Assembly (NCBI GenBank): GCA_016717325.1 | Contig: JADKFV010000012.1 | Coordinates: 92,165 to 156,164 of the forward strand | Direction of reading: 5' to 3' | From: Bacteroidota bacterium | GTDB taxonomy: Bacteria; Bacteroidota; Bacteroidia; AKYH767-A; OLB10 | Length of the DNA stretch: 64,000 bases | Shown here: positions 26,039-36,725 of the stretch, in pieces | Layout of the letters: every line of letters begins with the position of its first letter | Position numbering within the stretch: position 1 is the first letter of the stretch | The notes under the pieces: generated by a model | The model's database searches: none | What the model was told of the DNA's origin: nothing | The model's input: only the letters and a program-made list of their open reading frames with translations | Translations under genes and position numbers: made by a program

Positions 26039-28417
26039 ATGAAAAAACAATTTCTAAAATTAATGTTGACAGGAGCCTTAGGTTTAGGCTCACAACTAGG
26101 ATTCGGTCAAGCCGAACTTCAGGTAATTCACAATTCTGCCGACCCTGCAGCAGCAACGGTAGATGTTTATGTTAATGGTGCATTAACATTAGACGATTTC
26201 GCATTTAGAACTGCAACACCTTTTGTTACACTGCCATCGGGAGTGCAATTAAATATTGGTGTGGCACCGGGTAACAGCACATCTGCAAACGATACATTGA
26301 AAAATTTTCAGGTAACATTGATGATGGGTCAGCGCTATGTAGCTGTAGCGAATGGCGTTCTTAATCCGGGTAGTTTTGCACCAAATCCTGATGGCACCTC
26401 TTCGGCCTTTACATTATTTTTACAAAACAACATTAAAAACATGGCCACGAATGCAGGCGAAGTAGACTTTGTTGCCGTTCATGGTTCAAGCGATGCGCCT
26501 ACTGTAGATGTAATAGCGCGCAATGTGGCAACTTTGGTTGATAACGCCTCATACTCAAATATAACAGGATATATAAGTGTACCCGCTGCAAGCTATACAC
26601 TTGATGTAACTCCTGCTGCAGGCTCTCCCATTGTAGCATCATTCACAGCAGATTTAAGCACCTTAGGTGGTGGTTCGGCAATAGTATTTGCTTCGGGATT
26701 TTTAGACCCATCGACAAATCAAAACGGACCGGCATTTGGATTGTATGCTGCACTTGCCAATGGAACTGTTGTAGCTTTTCCATCGGTTAGTTTTGCACGC
26801 TTACAGGTAATACACAATGCTGCCGACCCCGCTGCTGCAAGTGTTGATGTTTATGTAAACGGAAGTTTACTTTTAGACGATTTCGGATTTCGCACTGCTA
26901 CACCTTTTGTAGATGTGCCTGCCGGAGTGCTACTTAACATTGGTGTTGCAGGTGGAAACAGCACATCGGTAAACGATACATTAAAAAACTTTCAGGTAAC
27001 ACTTGCCAATGGTGGTCAATACTTAGCGGTAGCAAACGGAGTACTAAATCCGGCAAACTTTGCTGCAAATCCTGATGGAAAATCAACTGCCTTCACATTA
27101 TTTTTACAAGACATGATGAGAGAGTCGGCAATGATGAGTACCGATGTAGATTTCAGAGTAATACATGGCGCCAGCGATGCACCTACTGTAGATGTTATTG
27201 CACGTAATGTTGCAACCATTGTTAACGATGCGCCTTATAGTGCAATCACAGGTTACATCAGTGTTCCTGCTGCAAACTATACATTGGATGTTACACCGGC
27301 TGCAGGCTCACCTATAGTTGCAACTTTTAAAGCAGACTTAAGTAGCTTGGCCGGAGGTTCTGCTGTTGTATTTGCATCGGGCTTCTTAAATCCCGCAACA
27401 AATCAAAATGGCCCTGCGTTTGGTTTATTTGCTGCTCTCGCAAATGGTACAATAGTTACTTTGCCACAAACAAGTATAGCACGTCTTCAAGTGGTGCACA
27501 ATGCTGCCGACCCTGCTGCTGCAAGTGTAGACGTATATGTGAATGGTAATTTACTGCTCGATAATTTTGCATTCCGCACTGCAACTCCTTATGTTGATGT
27601 TCCTGCCGATGCGTTATTAAACATTGGAGTTGCCGGAGGTAACAGTACATCGGTAAACGATACATTGAAAAATTTCCAGGTAACTCTTGCCAATGGTGGT
27701 GAGTATCTTGCAGTTGCTAATGGTGTATTAAATCCTGCAAACTTTGCTGCAAATCCTGATGGAAAATCAACAGCATTTACATTGTTTTTACAAGACCAAA
27801 TGAGAGAGTCGGCTTTGGTGAGTACCGATGTTGATTTAAGAGTTGTACATGGCGCAAGTGATGCACCTACAGTTGATGTGTTGGCAGGAGCAAGTATATT
27901 GGTTGACAATGCTGCTTATGGCGATATTACTCCATACTTGTCGGTACCTGCTGCAAACTATACACTTGACATTACTCCGGGCAATAATAACTCTGCAATA
28001 GTTGCAAGTTTTGCTGCGACACTTTCAGGTATACCAGGAAAATCGGCTGTGGTTATTGCATCGGGATTTTTAACTCCATCGGCAAATCAAAATGGTGCTG
28101 CCTTTGGTTTATTAGCTGTGTTGGCCGATGGAACAGCATTCATGCTTGGTAATGTTACAAGTATTGACGAAAACACAGGCACCATTAATTTTGGTATGTA
28201 TCCGAATCCTGCAAACGATATGGTAATGATTTCATTGCCCGATAACGAAACTAATGCAATTGTAGAAATAACCAATTCACTAGGTCAGGTTGTACTTTCA
28301 CAACGCCCAAACAATTCTCTTTTCGATATCTCATTGAAAAACTTTGTAAGTGGTGTATATTTTGTGAATGTACAAACACCAGCAGGAAAATCTACTTCTA
28401 AATTAATTGTTCAATAA
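26039..28417 (+). CDS. Secreted DUF4397 repeat protein with T9SS sorting domain
   Basis: 792 residues. A signal peptide (MKKQFLKLMLTGALGLGSQ...GQA) precedes three tandem units starting with LQVIHN/LQVVHN at nucleotides 26117, 26801 and 27485, exactly 684 nt (228 aa) apart. Each unit holds two DUF4397-type beta domains (SVDVYVNG...LLDDF and VHGASDAPTVDV). The C-terminus (FGMYPNPANDMVMISLP, ending GKSTSKLIVQ) is a type A sorting domain that directs export by the type IX system. It is probably cell-surface attached or released; function unknown, adhesion or structure is a guess. The repeats are similar in DNA as well as protein, suggesting recent expansion. Confidence 0.88.
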   Translation: MKKQFLKLMLTGALGLGSQLGFGQAELQVIHNSADPAAATVDVYVNGALTLDDFAFRTATPFVTLPSGVQLNIGVAPGNSTSANDTLKNFQVTLMMGQRYVAVANGVLNPGSFAPNPDGTSSAFTLFLQNNIKNMATNAGEVDFVAVHGSSDAPTVDVIARNVATLVDNASYSNITGYISVPAASYTLDVTPAAGSPIVASFTADLSTLGGGSAIVFASGFLDPSTNQNGPAFGLYAALANGTVVAFPSVSFARLQVIHNAADPAAASVDVYVNGSLLLDDFGFRTATPFVDVPAGVLLNIGVAGGNSTSVNDTLKNFQVTLANGGQYLAVANGVLNPANFAANPDGKSTAFTLFLQDMMRESAMMSTDVDFRVIHGASDAPTVDVIARNVATIVNDAPYSAITGYISVPAANYTLDVTPAAGSPIVATFKADLSSLAGGSAVVFASGFLNPATNQNGPAFGLFAALANGTIVTLPQTSIARLQVVHNAADPAAASVDVYVNGNLLLDNFAFRTATPYVDVPADALLNIGVAGGNSTSVNDTLKNFQVTLANGGEYLAVANGVLNPANFAANPDGKSTAFTLFLQDQMRESALVSTDVDLRVVHGASDAPTVDVLAGASILVDNAAYGDITPYLSVPAANYTLDITPGNNNSAIVASFAATLSGIPGKSAVVIASGFLTPSANQNGAAFGLLAVLADGTAFMLGNVTSIDENTGTINFGMYPNPANDMVMISLPDNETNAIVEITNSLGQVVLSQRPNNSLFDISLKNFVSGVYFVNVQTPAGKSTSKLIVQ

Positions 28418-28507
28418 ATTCAATAATCAAATTGCTCACAAAACAATTTGAATAAATACTGAAATGCTCCTCAATCAAAAATAGATTTTTGTATACTTAA
28501 AATAAAG

Positions 28508-28548
28508 CTCCTGATGCGTTGCGCAAACGTTATCAGGAGTTTTTTTTT
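28508..28548 (+). terminator. Rho-independent terminator after the DUF4397 gene
   Basis: CTCCTGAT (28508-28515) pairs with ATCAGGAG (28532-28539), with extra pairing toward the loop, and is followed by nine T (28540-28548). It lies 90 bp after the stop codon. Confidence 0.85.
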
Positions 28549-29269
28549 GCTGATATTTTTAAAGCAAATTGAAATAACTTAAATTAAAAGAATGAAATGC
28601 TGGTTTGCAGACTCATGAATGTTTTGAAATCGTTTAACGTATATACTTATGGTTAAAATAAAAAATAATTTATCATTCGCTAAACTAAAATATACTCCTA
28701 TTCTACTTTAAACACAACTATTAAATCAACCTCTGCTTTCAATTACGAAAAATACCCAGAATGGCATCTCGAAAAAATGATGGGAATCATACAAGATATT
28801 GACAAAATGAGGTTGAGGAATATGCATTCAAAAAAAGTAAAGAGCACAATAACATCGTTCACAAATCAAGCACGGGTTTTAAAAAATCTTTAAATTTCAA
28901 ATGTTGCGCTTTTATGAATCTTGAGGGTTGAACAATAATACAGGTTTTGATTTTCAATCTCCCCAACCCTGTTTTGATTTTGGTCAGCTAGTTAAATATT
29001 GAATTGTCCATTTCCTATCTGCAAATATTTCATACTCGTGCTGCACCTCCAAGAGTCTCTTGGTGTTAGGATAAATCCCTTTTTTAATTTCCTTTTTCTT
29101 CACTATTCGAAGTAGATTCAATGATACATTGGGAATTAATCACCAGAAATATTCCAGGTAAAAATGCTATGCTCATTTTACAAACATAGTTTCAATCAAA
29201 TAATAATGCATATTTACTTCTTGAAGTCGGATACTATTTTCTACTGACCAGTTTTTAATAGTTTAATTT
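28549..29269. other. 720-bp gap with a possible gene relic
   Basis: No complete gene. A stop-free stretch without an ATG at about 28684-28892 encodes protein-like sequence (NYEKYPEWHLEKMMGIIQDI, then DKMRLRNMHSKKVKSTIT) and may be the remnant of a deleted gene. The remainder is AT-rich with no clear repeat. Confidence 0.35.
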
Positions 29270-30940
29270 ATGAAACCTCCATCAATAGCCAATCGAAAAA
29301 TATTCTTTAATGCAATTTGCTATTTCATGATTGTGGCAATTTTAAATCTTACGGTGTCGTGCAGTTATTATAAGGTAAATAAAGTTCGAAACCTGAATGA
29401 AGACAAAAGCAAAGTTGAAGTAGAAAAATATCAAAAGCTTAATAAATATTTTATTCTGCATACAGGAAACGAAATGTGGCATGTATCCATCCAAAACATA
29501 AACGCTGAAAACAAAACAATGGAAGTAAACTTGGAAAGCGTTGCCGCCAAACATAAACTCTACACACCCAATTCTACCAACGATACTCGCTACCGAGAAG
29601 GGCGAGGCGAAAAAGTAGTGCTAAATGAAGTACATATTCTTACATCGCAGAATGTTGATACACGCGATAGCATTGCCACAATCAATTTTTCTTCCATCAC
29701 CCGCATCGATATAATTGAAATGGATACCTGGAAAAATATTGGCACATTCGTTTTCACTGCTACAACTGTTGCTGTTGGTGCCTACGTTATAAGTCTCATA
29801 ATTATAATACTTACAAAATCATCGTGCCCTTTTGTTTATGCACACGATGGCACAGGCTACAATTTTAAAGGTGAAATATATGGCGGTGCAATTTTTAAAC
29901 CATTGGAGCGCGATGATTATATGCATTTGCAAAACATCACAACCGATGCATCAATTTTCAAAATGAAAATAACAAACGAGTTGCTCGAAGTGCAATACAC
30001 AAATTTGGTAAAAGCAATGCTGGTAGAGCATAATAAAAACGAAAATATTTTGATTGATAACAGGGGCGAAATACATAGTATAAAAAGTACCCAACCACCA
30101 CTTAGTGCACTAATGAACGATACCGAAAATATGATGACACAGCTTGCTGCCATCGATAGTAATTTATGCATGTTCGATGGTGAAAATAACAACCATAATG
30201 TGAACGACCTGGTTTTAAAATTTGCCAAGCCTGCAAAAGCGCAAGAGACAAAACTTGTAGTACGGGCAAAAAATTCTTTATGGCTCGATTATGCATTTGG
30301 AGAATTTACAAAACTATTTGGCAGCTATTACAATAAGTTTATAGAGAAGCAACGCACGGCAAATCACGATTCGTTACTAAACTGGACTGTGAAACAAGGG
30401 TTGCCGCTATCGGTTTATTTAAAACAAAACGGACAGTGGAAATTGATAGAACACATTCCTACAGTTGGACCTTTGGCTTCACGCGATTTTTGTATTCCTA
30501 TCAATGTGTCGCAAATCACCACTCCCGATATGGAAATAAAAATAAGTTGTGGTTTTATGTTTTGGGAAGTTGATTATGCGGGCATAGATTTTTCGGAAGA
30601 CGAAAATATTAAAACCACCGAAATGGAATTGCAAAGCGCCATAGACGAAAACAATATTGATGTAAAATCGCTGATTGCAGAAAATGATAAAAACTATTTG
30701 GTACAACCCAAACCGGGGAATACCGTTGAGTTTATATACAAACTTCCGGCAATGAAAAATGAAAAAGCATACGATGTATTTTTGCAAACAAAAGGATACT
30801 ATGAGCATGTAAGAAATTACAAGGGCTTACCCAATAAAAAATACCTGACCTCTATGAAAGAGGAAGGCGCATTTATTGATTTTACAAAATCGTTATTCGA
30901 TAAAATTAAAAACGATGCAGGCCTTACCACTTCAAAATAA
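29270..30940 (+). CDS. Membrane-anchored lipoprotein of unknown function
   Basis: 556 residues. The N-terminus (YFMIVAILNLTVSC) looks like a lipoprotein signal with the modified cysteine at about residue 31. A beta-rich region follows, then a hydrophobic helix near 159-183 (FVFTATTVAVGAYVISLIII). Next comes CPFVYAHDGTGYNFKGEIYG, GAIFKPLERDDYMHL and a long C-terminal region with further beta strands. This architecture recurs in Bacteroidota, but I know of no function. The stop is 6 bp before the ATG of a radical SAM gene, so the two are almost certainly co-transcribed. Confidence 0.75.
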   Translation: MKPPSIANRKIFFNAICYFMIVAILNLTVSCSYYKVNKVRNLNEDKSKVEVEKYQKLNKYFILHTGNEMWHVSIQNINAENKTMEVNLESVAAKHKLYTPNSTNDTRYREGRGEKVVLNEVHILTSQNVDTRDSIATINFSSITRIDIIEMDTWKNIGTFVFTATTVAVGAYVISLIIIILTKSSCPFVYAHDGTGYNFKGEIYGGAIFKPLERDDYMHLQNITTDASIFKMKITNELLEVQYTNLVKAMLVEHNKNENILIDNRGEIHSIKSTQPPLSALMNDTENMMTQLAAIDSNLCMFDGENNNHNVNDLVLKFAKPAKAQETKLVVRAKNSLWLDYAFGEFTKLFGSYYNKFIEKQRTANHDSLLNWTVKQGLPLSVYLKQNGQWKLIEHIPTVGPLASRDFCIPINVSQITTPDMEIKISCGFMFWEVDYAGIDFSEDENIKTTEMELQSAIDENNIDVKSLIAENDKNYLVQPKPGNTVEFIYKLPAMKNEKAYDVFLQTKGYYEHVRNYKGLPNKKYLTSMKEEGAFIDFTKSLFDKIKNDAGLTTSK

Positions 30941-30946
30941 TAAATC

Positions 30947-32182
30947 ATGAGTACAATCAACAAAACTGATACTTTGGAAAATAAAAGTAATGCGCAAAGC
31001 AATAATATTATTTCTGTAACGAGGCGAAATGCTACACATATAATTACGGGTTATAAAGCACGCTTACAAAGGGTAAAATTTCGTTTACATATTTTAAAAC
31101 TTGCATTGCAAACTTATGGATGGAAACGCTCAACTTTTAGCATGCTCAAACAATTGGAACAAAAACGAAGGATAGTGCATGGCGAATTTCCAATCACAAA
31201 ATGGGTGCAATCGAATGATAGAATTGCATTTACATTGTACAACCCCGGCTATCCTTCGCAACAGTGCGATGATGTATTGCTCGAAGAAATGAACCGCATT
31301 GCGCCATCATCTGTTATTGCTCGTCCAATCCGCTTTGCACATTTTGCCATCACAAAAAAATGCCCTTTAAGTTGCGAACATTGTTTTGAGTGGGACAACC
31401 TTAATAAAAAAGAAATACTGGATTACAACGATTTGCGAAACATAGTTTTAAAACTAAAGCAAGCCGGCATTTCGCAATTACATATTAGTGGTGGCGAACC
31501 AATGTTGCGTGTAAACGATATTGTAAAGTTATGCGAAGAATTTTGCAATAGTATGGAATTTTGGATTCTTACAGCGGGATATAATTTCACAAAAGAAAAT
31601 GCCACACGACTTAAACAAGCAGGTGTAACAGGCATTATAGTAAGCCTCGACCATTACAATAAAAGTATGCACAACACATTCAGGCAATCGAAAGATGCAT
31701 TTGATAATGCTATAAATGCAATAAAATATGCCCGGCAAGCTGACATGGTAGTGGCTGTAACATTGTGTGCTACAAAATCATTTCTTACCAAAGAAAATCT
31801 TTATCGCTATGCCTCATTTGTGCACTCGCTCGATGTTTCGTACATTCAACTACTGGAACCAAAAGCGGTAGGCCACTATGCCGGAAAAGATGTGACAATC
31901 AATACGGAACAAATTAAAATACTCGAAGATGTTTATTTCGAAATAAATTATTCACCTACGTATACACACTACCCTATTGTGGTTTATTTAGGAGACTACC
32001 AACGTAATGCTGGATGCCTGGCTGCCGGAAACCGTGCATTGTATATTGATACCAATGGTGATGTGCTTGCATGCACATTTTGCCATATACCATCGGGCAA
32101 TGCTTTGCGTGATGAACTTATGGATGTAGTAAATAGAATGCGTAAAAAAGGTTGCAGCGATTATATCGCTTCGGTTTTATAA
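30947..32182 (+). CDS. Radical SAM protein
   Basis: 411 residues. The radical SAM cluster motif CPLSCEHC gives C139, C143 and C146 (CxxxCxxC). Downstream are HISGGEPMLR (the GGE motif binding SAM) and a C-terminal GCLAAGNRALYIDTNGDVLA...CTFC block whose cysteines resemble a SPASM/twitch-type auxiliary cluster. The substrate is unknown. The tight pairing with the preceding lipoprotein gene suggests the enzyme modifies that protein or that they share a pathway (inference). The N-terminal ~115 residues are an extra basic region. Confidence 0.85.
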   Translation: MSTINKTDTLENKSNAQSNNIISVTRRNATHIITGYKARLQRVKFRLHILKLALQTYGWKRSTFSMLKQLEQKRRIVHGEFPITKWVQSNDRIAFTLYNPGYPSQQCDDVLLEEMNRIAPSSVIARPIRFAHFAITKKCPLSCEHCFEWDNLNKKEILDYNDLRNIVLKLKQAGISQLHISGGEPMLRVNDIVKLCEEFCNSMEFWILTAGYNFTKENATRLKQAGVTGIIVSLDHYNKSMHNTFRQSKDAFDNAINAIKYARQADMVVAVTLCATKSFLTKENLYRYASFVHSLDVSYIQLLEPKAVGHYAGKDVTINTEQIKILEDVYFEINYSPTYTHYPIVVYLGDYQRNAGCLAAGNRALYIDTNGDVLACTFCHIPSGNALRDELMDVVNRMRKKGCSDYIASVL

Positions 32183-32276
32183 AACACAGATATTATTTGT
32201 TTGAATATATTTCACAAAGCGTGGTAAAGCTTAAGCTGTTTTATTATTTTATAAAGCGCATCTATAAAAAAACATT

Positions 32277-34364
32277 TTACTTCTTCACAGCCTTTATTAC
32301 TGTCAATTTCTCATCTTCCGTTTTCAATTCAATAAAATAAATTCCGGGCCCGGCATCTAAATTCAAATCAATTATGTTGGTGGCATTATATTCTTTAACG
32401 AATATTTCCTGACCAATAATATTTTTTATTGTTACTTGAATATTTGAATATGTTTTATCCAATTCGATATTGATGTTCCCGGTGGTTGGGTTTGGGTAAA
32501 ATGTAAAGTGTGCGCTTTCATCTGCATTACTACTCGTGCGGCAGTTTACAGTTACTATTTTTCCTGAAGATAATTTTGAACATAGGTTAGCATTTGTAAC
32601 TATCACCCTATACGTTCCAGTACTAACTGCCGTATAATTTATTGAAGTTTTTCCCGCTAAAATATTGCTGCCCTTTTTCCACTGATAGGTGTAGCCAATA
32701 CCGCTGTTGGCAGCAAGTACAACGCTATCACCATTACAAAATGTAGTTGGTCCTTGTGCGGTAATAGTAGCCGTTGGTAGTGGATTAACCGTTACCAATG
32801 CGCCTGTAGTTGTGGTTTTGGAACAGCCGGTTGCTTTATTCGTTACAATCACTTTATAACTACCACCGGTAGTTGCATTATATGATGGCATAGTATCGCC
32901 TGGTAAAATATTCACTCCCTTTTTCCATTGATACAAATAGTTTGTTGCCATAGGTGCGTTGAGCAAAACATTGCCACCGGTACAAAATGTGGTTGGCCCA
33001 GCGGCTGTAATAGTAGCAGCTGGTAATGCTTTCACATTAACAAATAACGATGCCACTTGCCCAACTCCATAAATGCTATTGCCACGCACTGTAATATTAC
33101 CCGATACTGCATTCGATGCAAAGTCTACAGTAATTGAATTTGTAGTGCTGGTTCCGGTTGCCCCACCCGGTAAGGTCCAAATATAACTCGTTGCATTTGC
33201 TACTGGCAGTATAGAATAGATAACGCTTTTTTGCCCTTTACAAACACTTGCAGGACCGGTGATGGATGGAGGACAACCGGGCACATGATTAAGCACAACG
33301 CTGTAAAGTAGCAAAGTTATACCATCCATACCGGCAGGCCATGAGTTTACAAGCCCACAAACTACAGCACCCATGCATGGCTCATAAACCATTCGACTTT
33401 TATAACCCCATGTAGAACCTCCGTGCCCATAAGTTGTATGACCAAACCATAATTGTTTTTCCAATCCAAAACTATAAGTATATGCTTGTGGTGTGGTAAT
33501 AAAAGTAGTAAGTTCTAACAGTGAGGCAGGCTTCAACAACTGGCCGGTAAAAAGTGCGTTGTACCACTTTGCCATATCGCCCGAAGTAGAAAACATTGCC
33601 CCTGCACAGCCCCCTGCAGTATTCAAGCCTACGCGCGAAGTATCGTTATAATCTAATGAGTTGTACCATCTGTGTGCAAGAGTTCCATTTGCGTTTTCCT
33701 TGACATCGTAAAACGAGTTTGATAAATTTAACGGTGACAGTATACTATCGCGAATTATTTTCGAAATATGAATTCCTGTTGCACTCTCTGCAACCATGCC
33801 CGCCAAAATATAATTTACATTTGAGTAACTCCAATTTGTGCCGGGTGCAAAAAGTGGTGCACCTACCCAGCTCAATACTTCTTGGGGAGTAAAAACACGA
33901 GTGGGATTTTTCATGATGGTATCTACCCATGGCGGAAGAAAAATAGGATCCTGCACTCCACTCGTGTGATTTAAAAGTTGGCGAATAGTTATGTTAGGAT
34001 TTACATTCGCATAAGCAGGGATCCATTTTTTCAACGAGTCGTTTAAACTTAAAATATTGCTTTCGGTAAGCTTTAGTATAGCAGCAGCTACAACTAATTT
34101 TGTATTACTTGCAATACCGAACTGCATATTAGCTGTAATTGGTGCACCGCTATACGACAACCCTGCTGTGCCTTGCCATGTGCCTTGCCCCGGAAGATAT
34201 ACACTTGCCGACATTCCTTTCACATTTGTAATTTGCGACACGTAATAATTCAATGTGTCCTGCAGAATGTTTGCCAATGGCTGACTGAACTGTGCACGAA
34301 CTCCCACACTTGCGATAATAAATATCAATGTGAGGCATGATTTTTTAAGTGATTGATTATTCAT
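32277..34364 (-). CDS. Secreted serine beta-lactamase-like hydrolase with T9SS sorting domain
   Basis: 695 residues: a signal peptide, then a class C beta-lactamase/D-Ala-D-Ala-carboxypeptidase-like domain (about 30-365) with SNTK (catalytic S-x-x-K), YSN and HGGSTWG. Then come one PKD-like and two Ig-like domains (CPPSITGPASVCKG; TITAAGPTTFC; TITAQGPTTFC) and a type A sorting domain (FTFYPNPTTGNINIEL, ending KTEDEKLTVIKAVKK). It is probably a surface esterase or peptidase; similar domains hydrolyse esters or D-amino-acid peptides, and antibiotic resistance is not implied. Confidence 0.87.
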   Translation of the reverse strand: MNNQSLKKSCLTLIFIIASVGVRAQFSQPLANILQDTLNYYVSQITNVKGMSASVYLPGQGTWQGTAGLSYSGAPITANMQFGIASNTKLVVAAAILKLTESNILSLNDSLKKWIPAYANVNPNITIRQLLNHTSGVQDPIFLPPWVDTIMKNPTRVFTPQEVLSWVGAPLFAPGTNWSYSNVNYILAGMVAESATGIHISKIIRDSILSPLNLSNSFYDVKENANGTLAHRWYNSLDYNDTSRVGLNTAGGCAGAMFSTSGDMAKWYNALFTGQLLKPASLLELTTFITTPQAYTYSFGLEKQLWFGHTTYGHGGSTWGYKSRMVYEPCMGAVVCGLVNSWPAGMDGITLLLYSVVLNHVPGCPPSITGPASVCKGQKSVIYSILPVANATSYIWTLPGGATGTSTTNSITVDFASNAVSGNITVRGNSIYGVGQVASLFVNVKALPAATITAAGPTTFCTGGNVLLNAPMATNYLYQWKKGVNILPGDTMPSYNATTGGSYKVIVTNKATGCSKTTTTGALVTVNPLPTATITAQGPTTFCNGDSVVLAANSGIGYTYQWKKGSNILAGKTSINYTAVSTGTYRVIVTNANLCSKLSSGKIVTVNCRTSSNADESAHFTFYPNPTTGNINIELDKTYSNIQVTIKNIIGQEIFVKEYNATNIIDLNLDAGPGIYFIELKTEDEKLTVIKAVKK

Positions 34365-34797
34365 TTGACAATAATTATAAAATTTTTTTATTAGTACCTC
34401 CTTGTAAAGTCAAGTATTCTTTTAATATGTGCTCGAGCAATTTATTTTGACACGGGTAGTTTTTGGTGCCGTATTTCTTATTGCAATAATAATGCTAATT
34501 TGAAGATGAGTTATTTAAGCCGCCTTGTTATGTTTGATAATTTTTCAATGAAACATAATAAAAACGGTGGTACTTTGGACTAAACATAATTAAAAAAAAG
34601 AATAAAAAAGCAAACAAAATTTTGAAGCACACCCCTCAATTCGAAATATGACTGTCGTTTGAAATACCATTGCAAGAGAAAAAATAATTGCTGCCTTTAA
34701 CATGCCCTATCAAAATGAAACTGATAAAATAATCGAGTATTAAAAATACATTGTAAGCAAAAATATTTTTACATTTGATACATAAAATAATAACAAA
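34365..34797. other. Divergent intergenic region
   Basis: 430 bp between the divergent hydrolase and GEVED genes. A -7-like TACATTTG lies at 34770-34777, 20 bp before the GEVED start codon, but the nearest TTG upstream is 16 nt away instead of 19, so the promoter is uncertain. No repeat or small gene recognised. Confidence 0.35.
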
Positions 34798-35592
34798 ATG
34801 ACAACAAAAATATCTTCTTCAAATTTATTGTATTCTGCAATAGTAATTACAGGAATAATGTTTTGCACAAATTTGCGCTCGCAAAATTATTGCGATCCTA
34901 CGTTTGCAAACGGGTGTTCTCAATGGCACACTAACTCAATGACACTTTATAATTTAAATTGGTTTCTTGGCGCAAACAGTTGCATGACTTCTGATTACAC
35001 TGCCGACACTGCTACCCTCACAGCAGGCAATACTTATCCTATGTTAGTTTCGAATGGTGATTGGTGCGGATGTGGCGTTTGGATAGATTTCAATAATGAC
35101 AATGCGTTCGATTCTTCCGAGAATATGTATCACATGTACATTGCATCGCAAACTGCACAGCATTCATTCAACCTTGTTATTCCGGCAAATATAAGCACAG
35201 GCGTTTATCGCATGAGGGTGATAGCAGGTTGGGGAAGCGATACTTATACAGTAAGCCCAAATGGTTATGGCCCTTGCGGTGCATATCAATATGGAAATTT
35301 CAACGACTTTACAGTACATGTATCAAATCTGGCAGGAATCAATACCAACAATACTGCACCATCTTTTACAGCACAATTTATAGCCGAAACAAATGACCTT
35401 GTTGTAAATATGAATGATTTAGTACTTGAAAAAGCAACGCTTCAATTGTGCGATGTAAATGGTAATATAATTGAGACCAGAGCAGTAACCCAAAACAAAG
35501 AATTAATGAACCTTAGCACACAACCAAAGGGGTTATATTTTTTGCGCTTTATTAGCGGTGGAAAAATTAATACCATTAAAGTATTAAAATAA
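34798..35592 (+). CDS. Secreted GEVED-domain protein with T9SS sorting domain
   Basis: 264 residues: signal peptide, then a cysteine-containing N-terminal region and a GEVED domain (WCGCGVWIDFNNDNAFDSSE, then IPANISTGVYRMRVI), and a C-terminal sorting domain (about 195-264, ending KGLYFLRFISGGKINTIKVLK). GEVED domains are common modules in Bacteroidota exported proteins, often beside proteases or adhesins; alone its role is unknown. Confidence 0.82.
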   Translation: MTTKISSSNLLYSAIVITGIMFCTNLRSQNYCDPTFANGCSQWHTNSMTLYNLNWFLGANSCMTSDYTADTATLTAGNTYPMLVSNGDWCGCGVWIDFNNDNAFDSSENMYHMYIASQTAQHSFNLVIPANISTGVYRMRVIAGWGSDTYTVSPNGYGPCGAYQYGNFNDFTVHVSNLAGINTNNTAPSFTAQFIAETNDLVVNMNDLVLEKATLQLCDVNGNIIETRAVTQNKELMNLSTQPKGLYFLRFISGGKINTIKVLK

Positions 35593-35785
35593 AATTTTGG
35601 TCACTTTGTTTTGGAAAACTATATTCCTTTGCGAAAATACTGACGGGGATGTTTTACATTTTATTGTTCTAAATATGTTGTACTAAAAACCAAAACTGCA
35701 TCTGCAGTAACCATTATCAAAAATAATGTAGATAATCAAAAAGCTGTTGCTAAAGATTTGTTTTTTTTTCAAAACAGATTTCATA

Positions 35786-36220
35786 CTATCCTTCAAAATT
35801 TATTTTTCGATGTGTGCCATCGCAATATGGTTTATTGGATGAAGCACCGCAGCGGCAAAATGCAGTTACTTTATTTTTTTGTGTGGTATTGCCTTCGCTA
35901 TCTTTAACGGTAATATTTCCATATACCAGCAAGGGGCCGTTTGGAGCAATTTCCACAATACTTTCGGCAGTAACTTCTGCATTATTTTCTTTGTCTTCGT
36001 TCATAAAATAAGATAGCGCCCCGCTGGGACATTTTTTAATTTGATCAATGATTCTTTTTGTATTGGCACCTTCCGGTTTTATCCATGGTTTTTCGGCAGG
36101 GTTAAAAACTTCGGGCAATCCGTTTTCACCACGCCAGCAAATGGCAGAGTGAATACACACTGTAGGTTGCCACACTATGGTAACCTCACCATTGGTATAC
36201 TTTTTTGTTATTTCTTTCAT
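35786..36220 (-). CDS. Iron-sulfur protein: divergent 4Fe-4S plus CDGSH domain
   Basis: 144 residues. The N-terminal domain has CIHSAICWRG and IDQIKKCPSGAL, the cysteines of a divergent 4Fe-4S mono-cluster domain (Fer4_19). The C-terminal domain carries CRCGASSNKPYCDGTH, the C-x-C...C-x3-H signature of a CDGSH 2Fe-2S cluster. Such two-domain proteins are thought to act in redox sensing or electron transfer in the cytoplasm. Single gene, frame intact. Confidence 0.9.
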   Translation of the reverse strand: MKEITKKYTNGEVTIVWQPTVCIHSAICWRGENGLPEVFNPAEKPWIKPEGANTKRIIDQIKKCPSGALSYFMNEDKENNAEVTAESIVEIAPNGPLLVYGNITVKDSEGNTTQKNKVTAFCRCGASSNKPYCDGTHRKINFEG

Positions 36221-36725
36221 TGTGTAAGTTTGTTGTTTTTAGTAATTATTCCCAACGCCAAATATATATTTTTGCTTTTGTTGTTTGCAATATTTGTTGC
36301 TTTTACTTTTGTATTTCATTTTTACTTCGTGATGATTATTTAATTCGATTTGGGTTTGTTGCAAAGTGTAATGGGGAAAATACCAATTATCAACTCCTCT
36401 TTTTTTGCAACACCATTGTATGGTACCATAAGCCATCCGCATTTTGATTTTCCCTACTCCCACTCTCATTTTTGTTGCACTCATTTGTTAACTGTTACTT
36501 TGTTGACCATTGTATTTGTTTTAAAATTTTGGAAATTGGGATGGATTGCTTTAACAAAAGTTATTGGCCTATATCGTAATGATGTCAACAGCGTTGTTGT
36601 TATTTTTTTTACATCACTTCGCAGATGGTGTTGCTTGAGCAACACATTTTACATGAGAAGTTTTTTTTGCTTTTTCTTGTAGTTGGTATAAATCGTTATT
36701 ATTGTGAAATAAATCATTTTTTCCA
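36221..36725. other. Gap without a supported gene
   Basis: About 500 bp, T-rich on the plus strand. Short ORFs on both strands have biased F/C/H-rich composition and are judged spurious. No strong repeat, terminator or consensus promoter was recognised. Confidence 0.4.
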
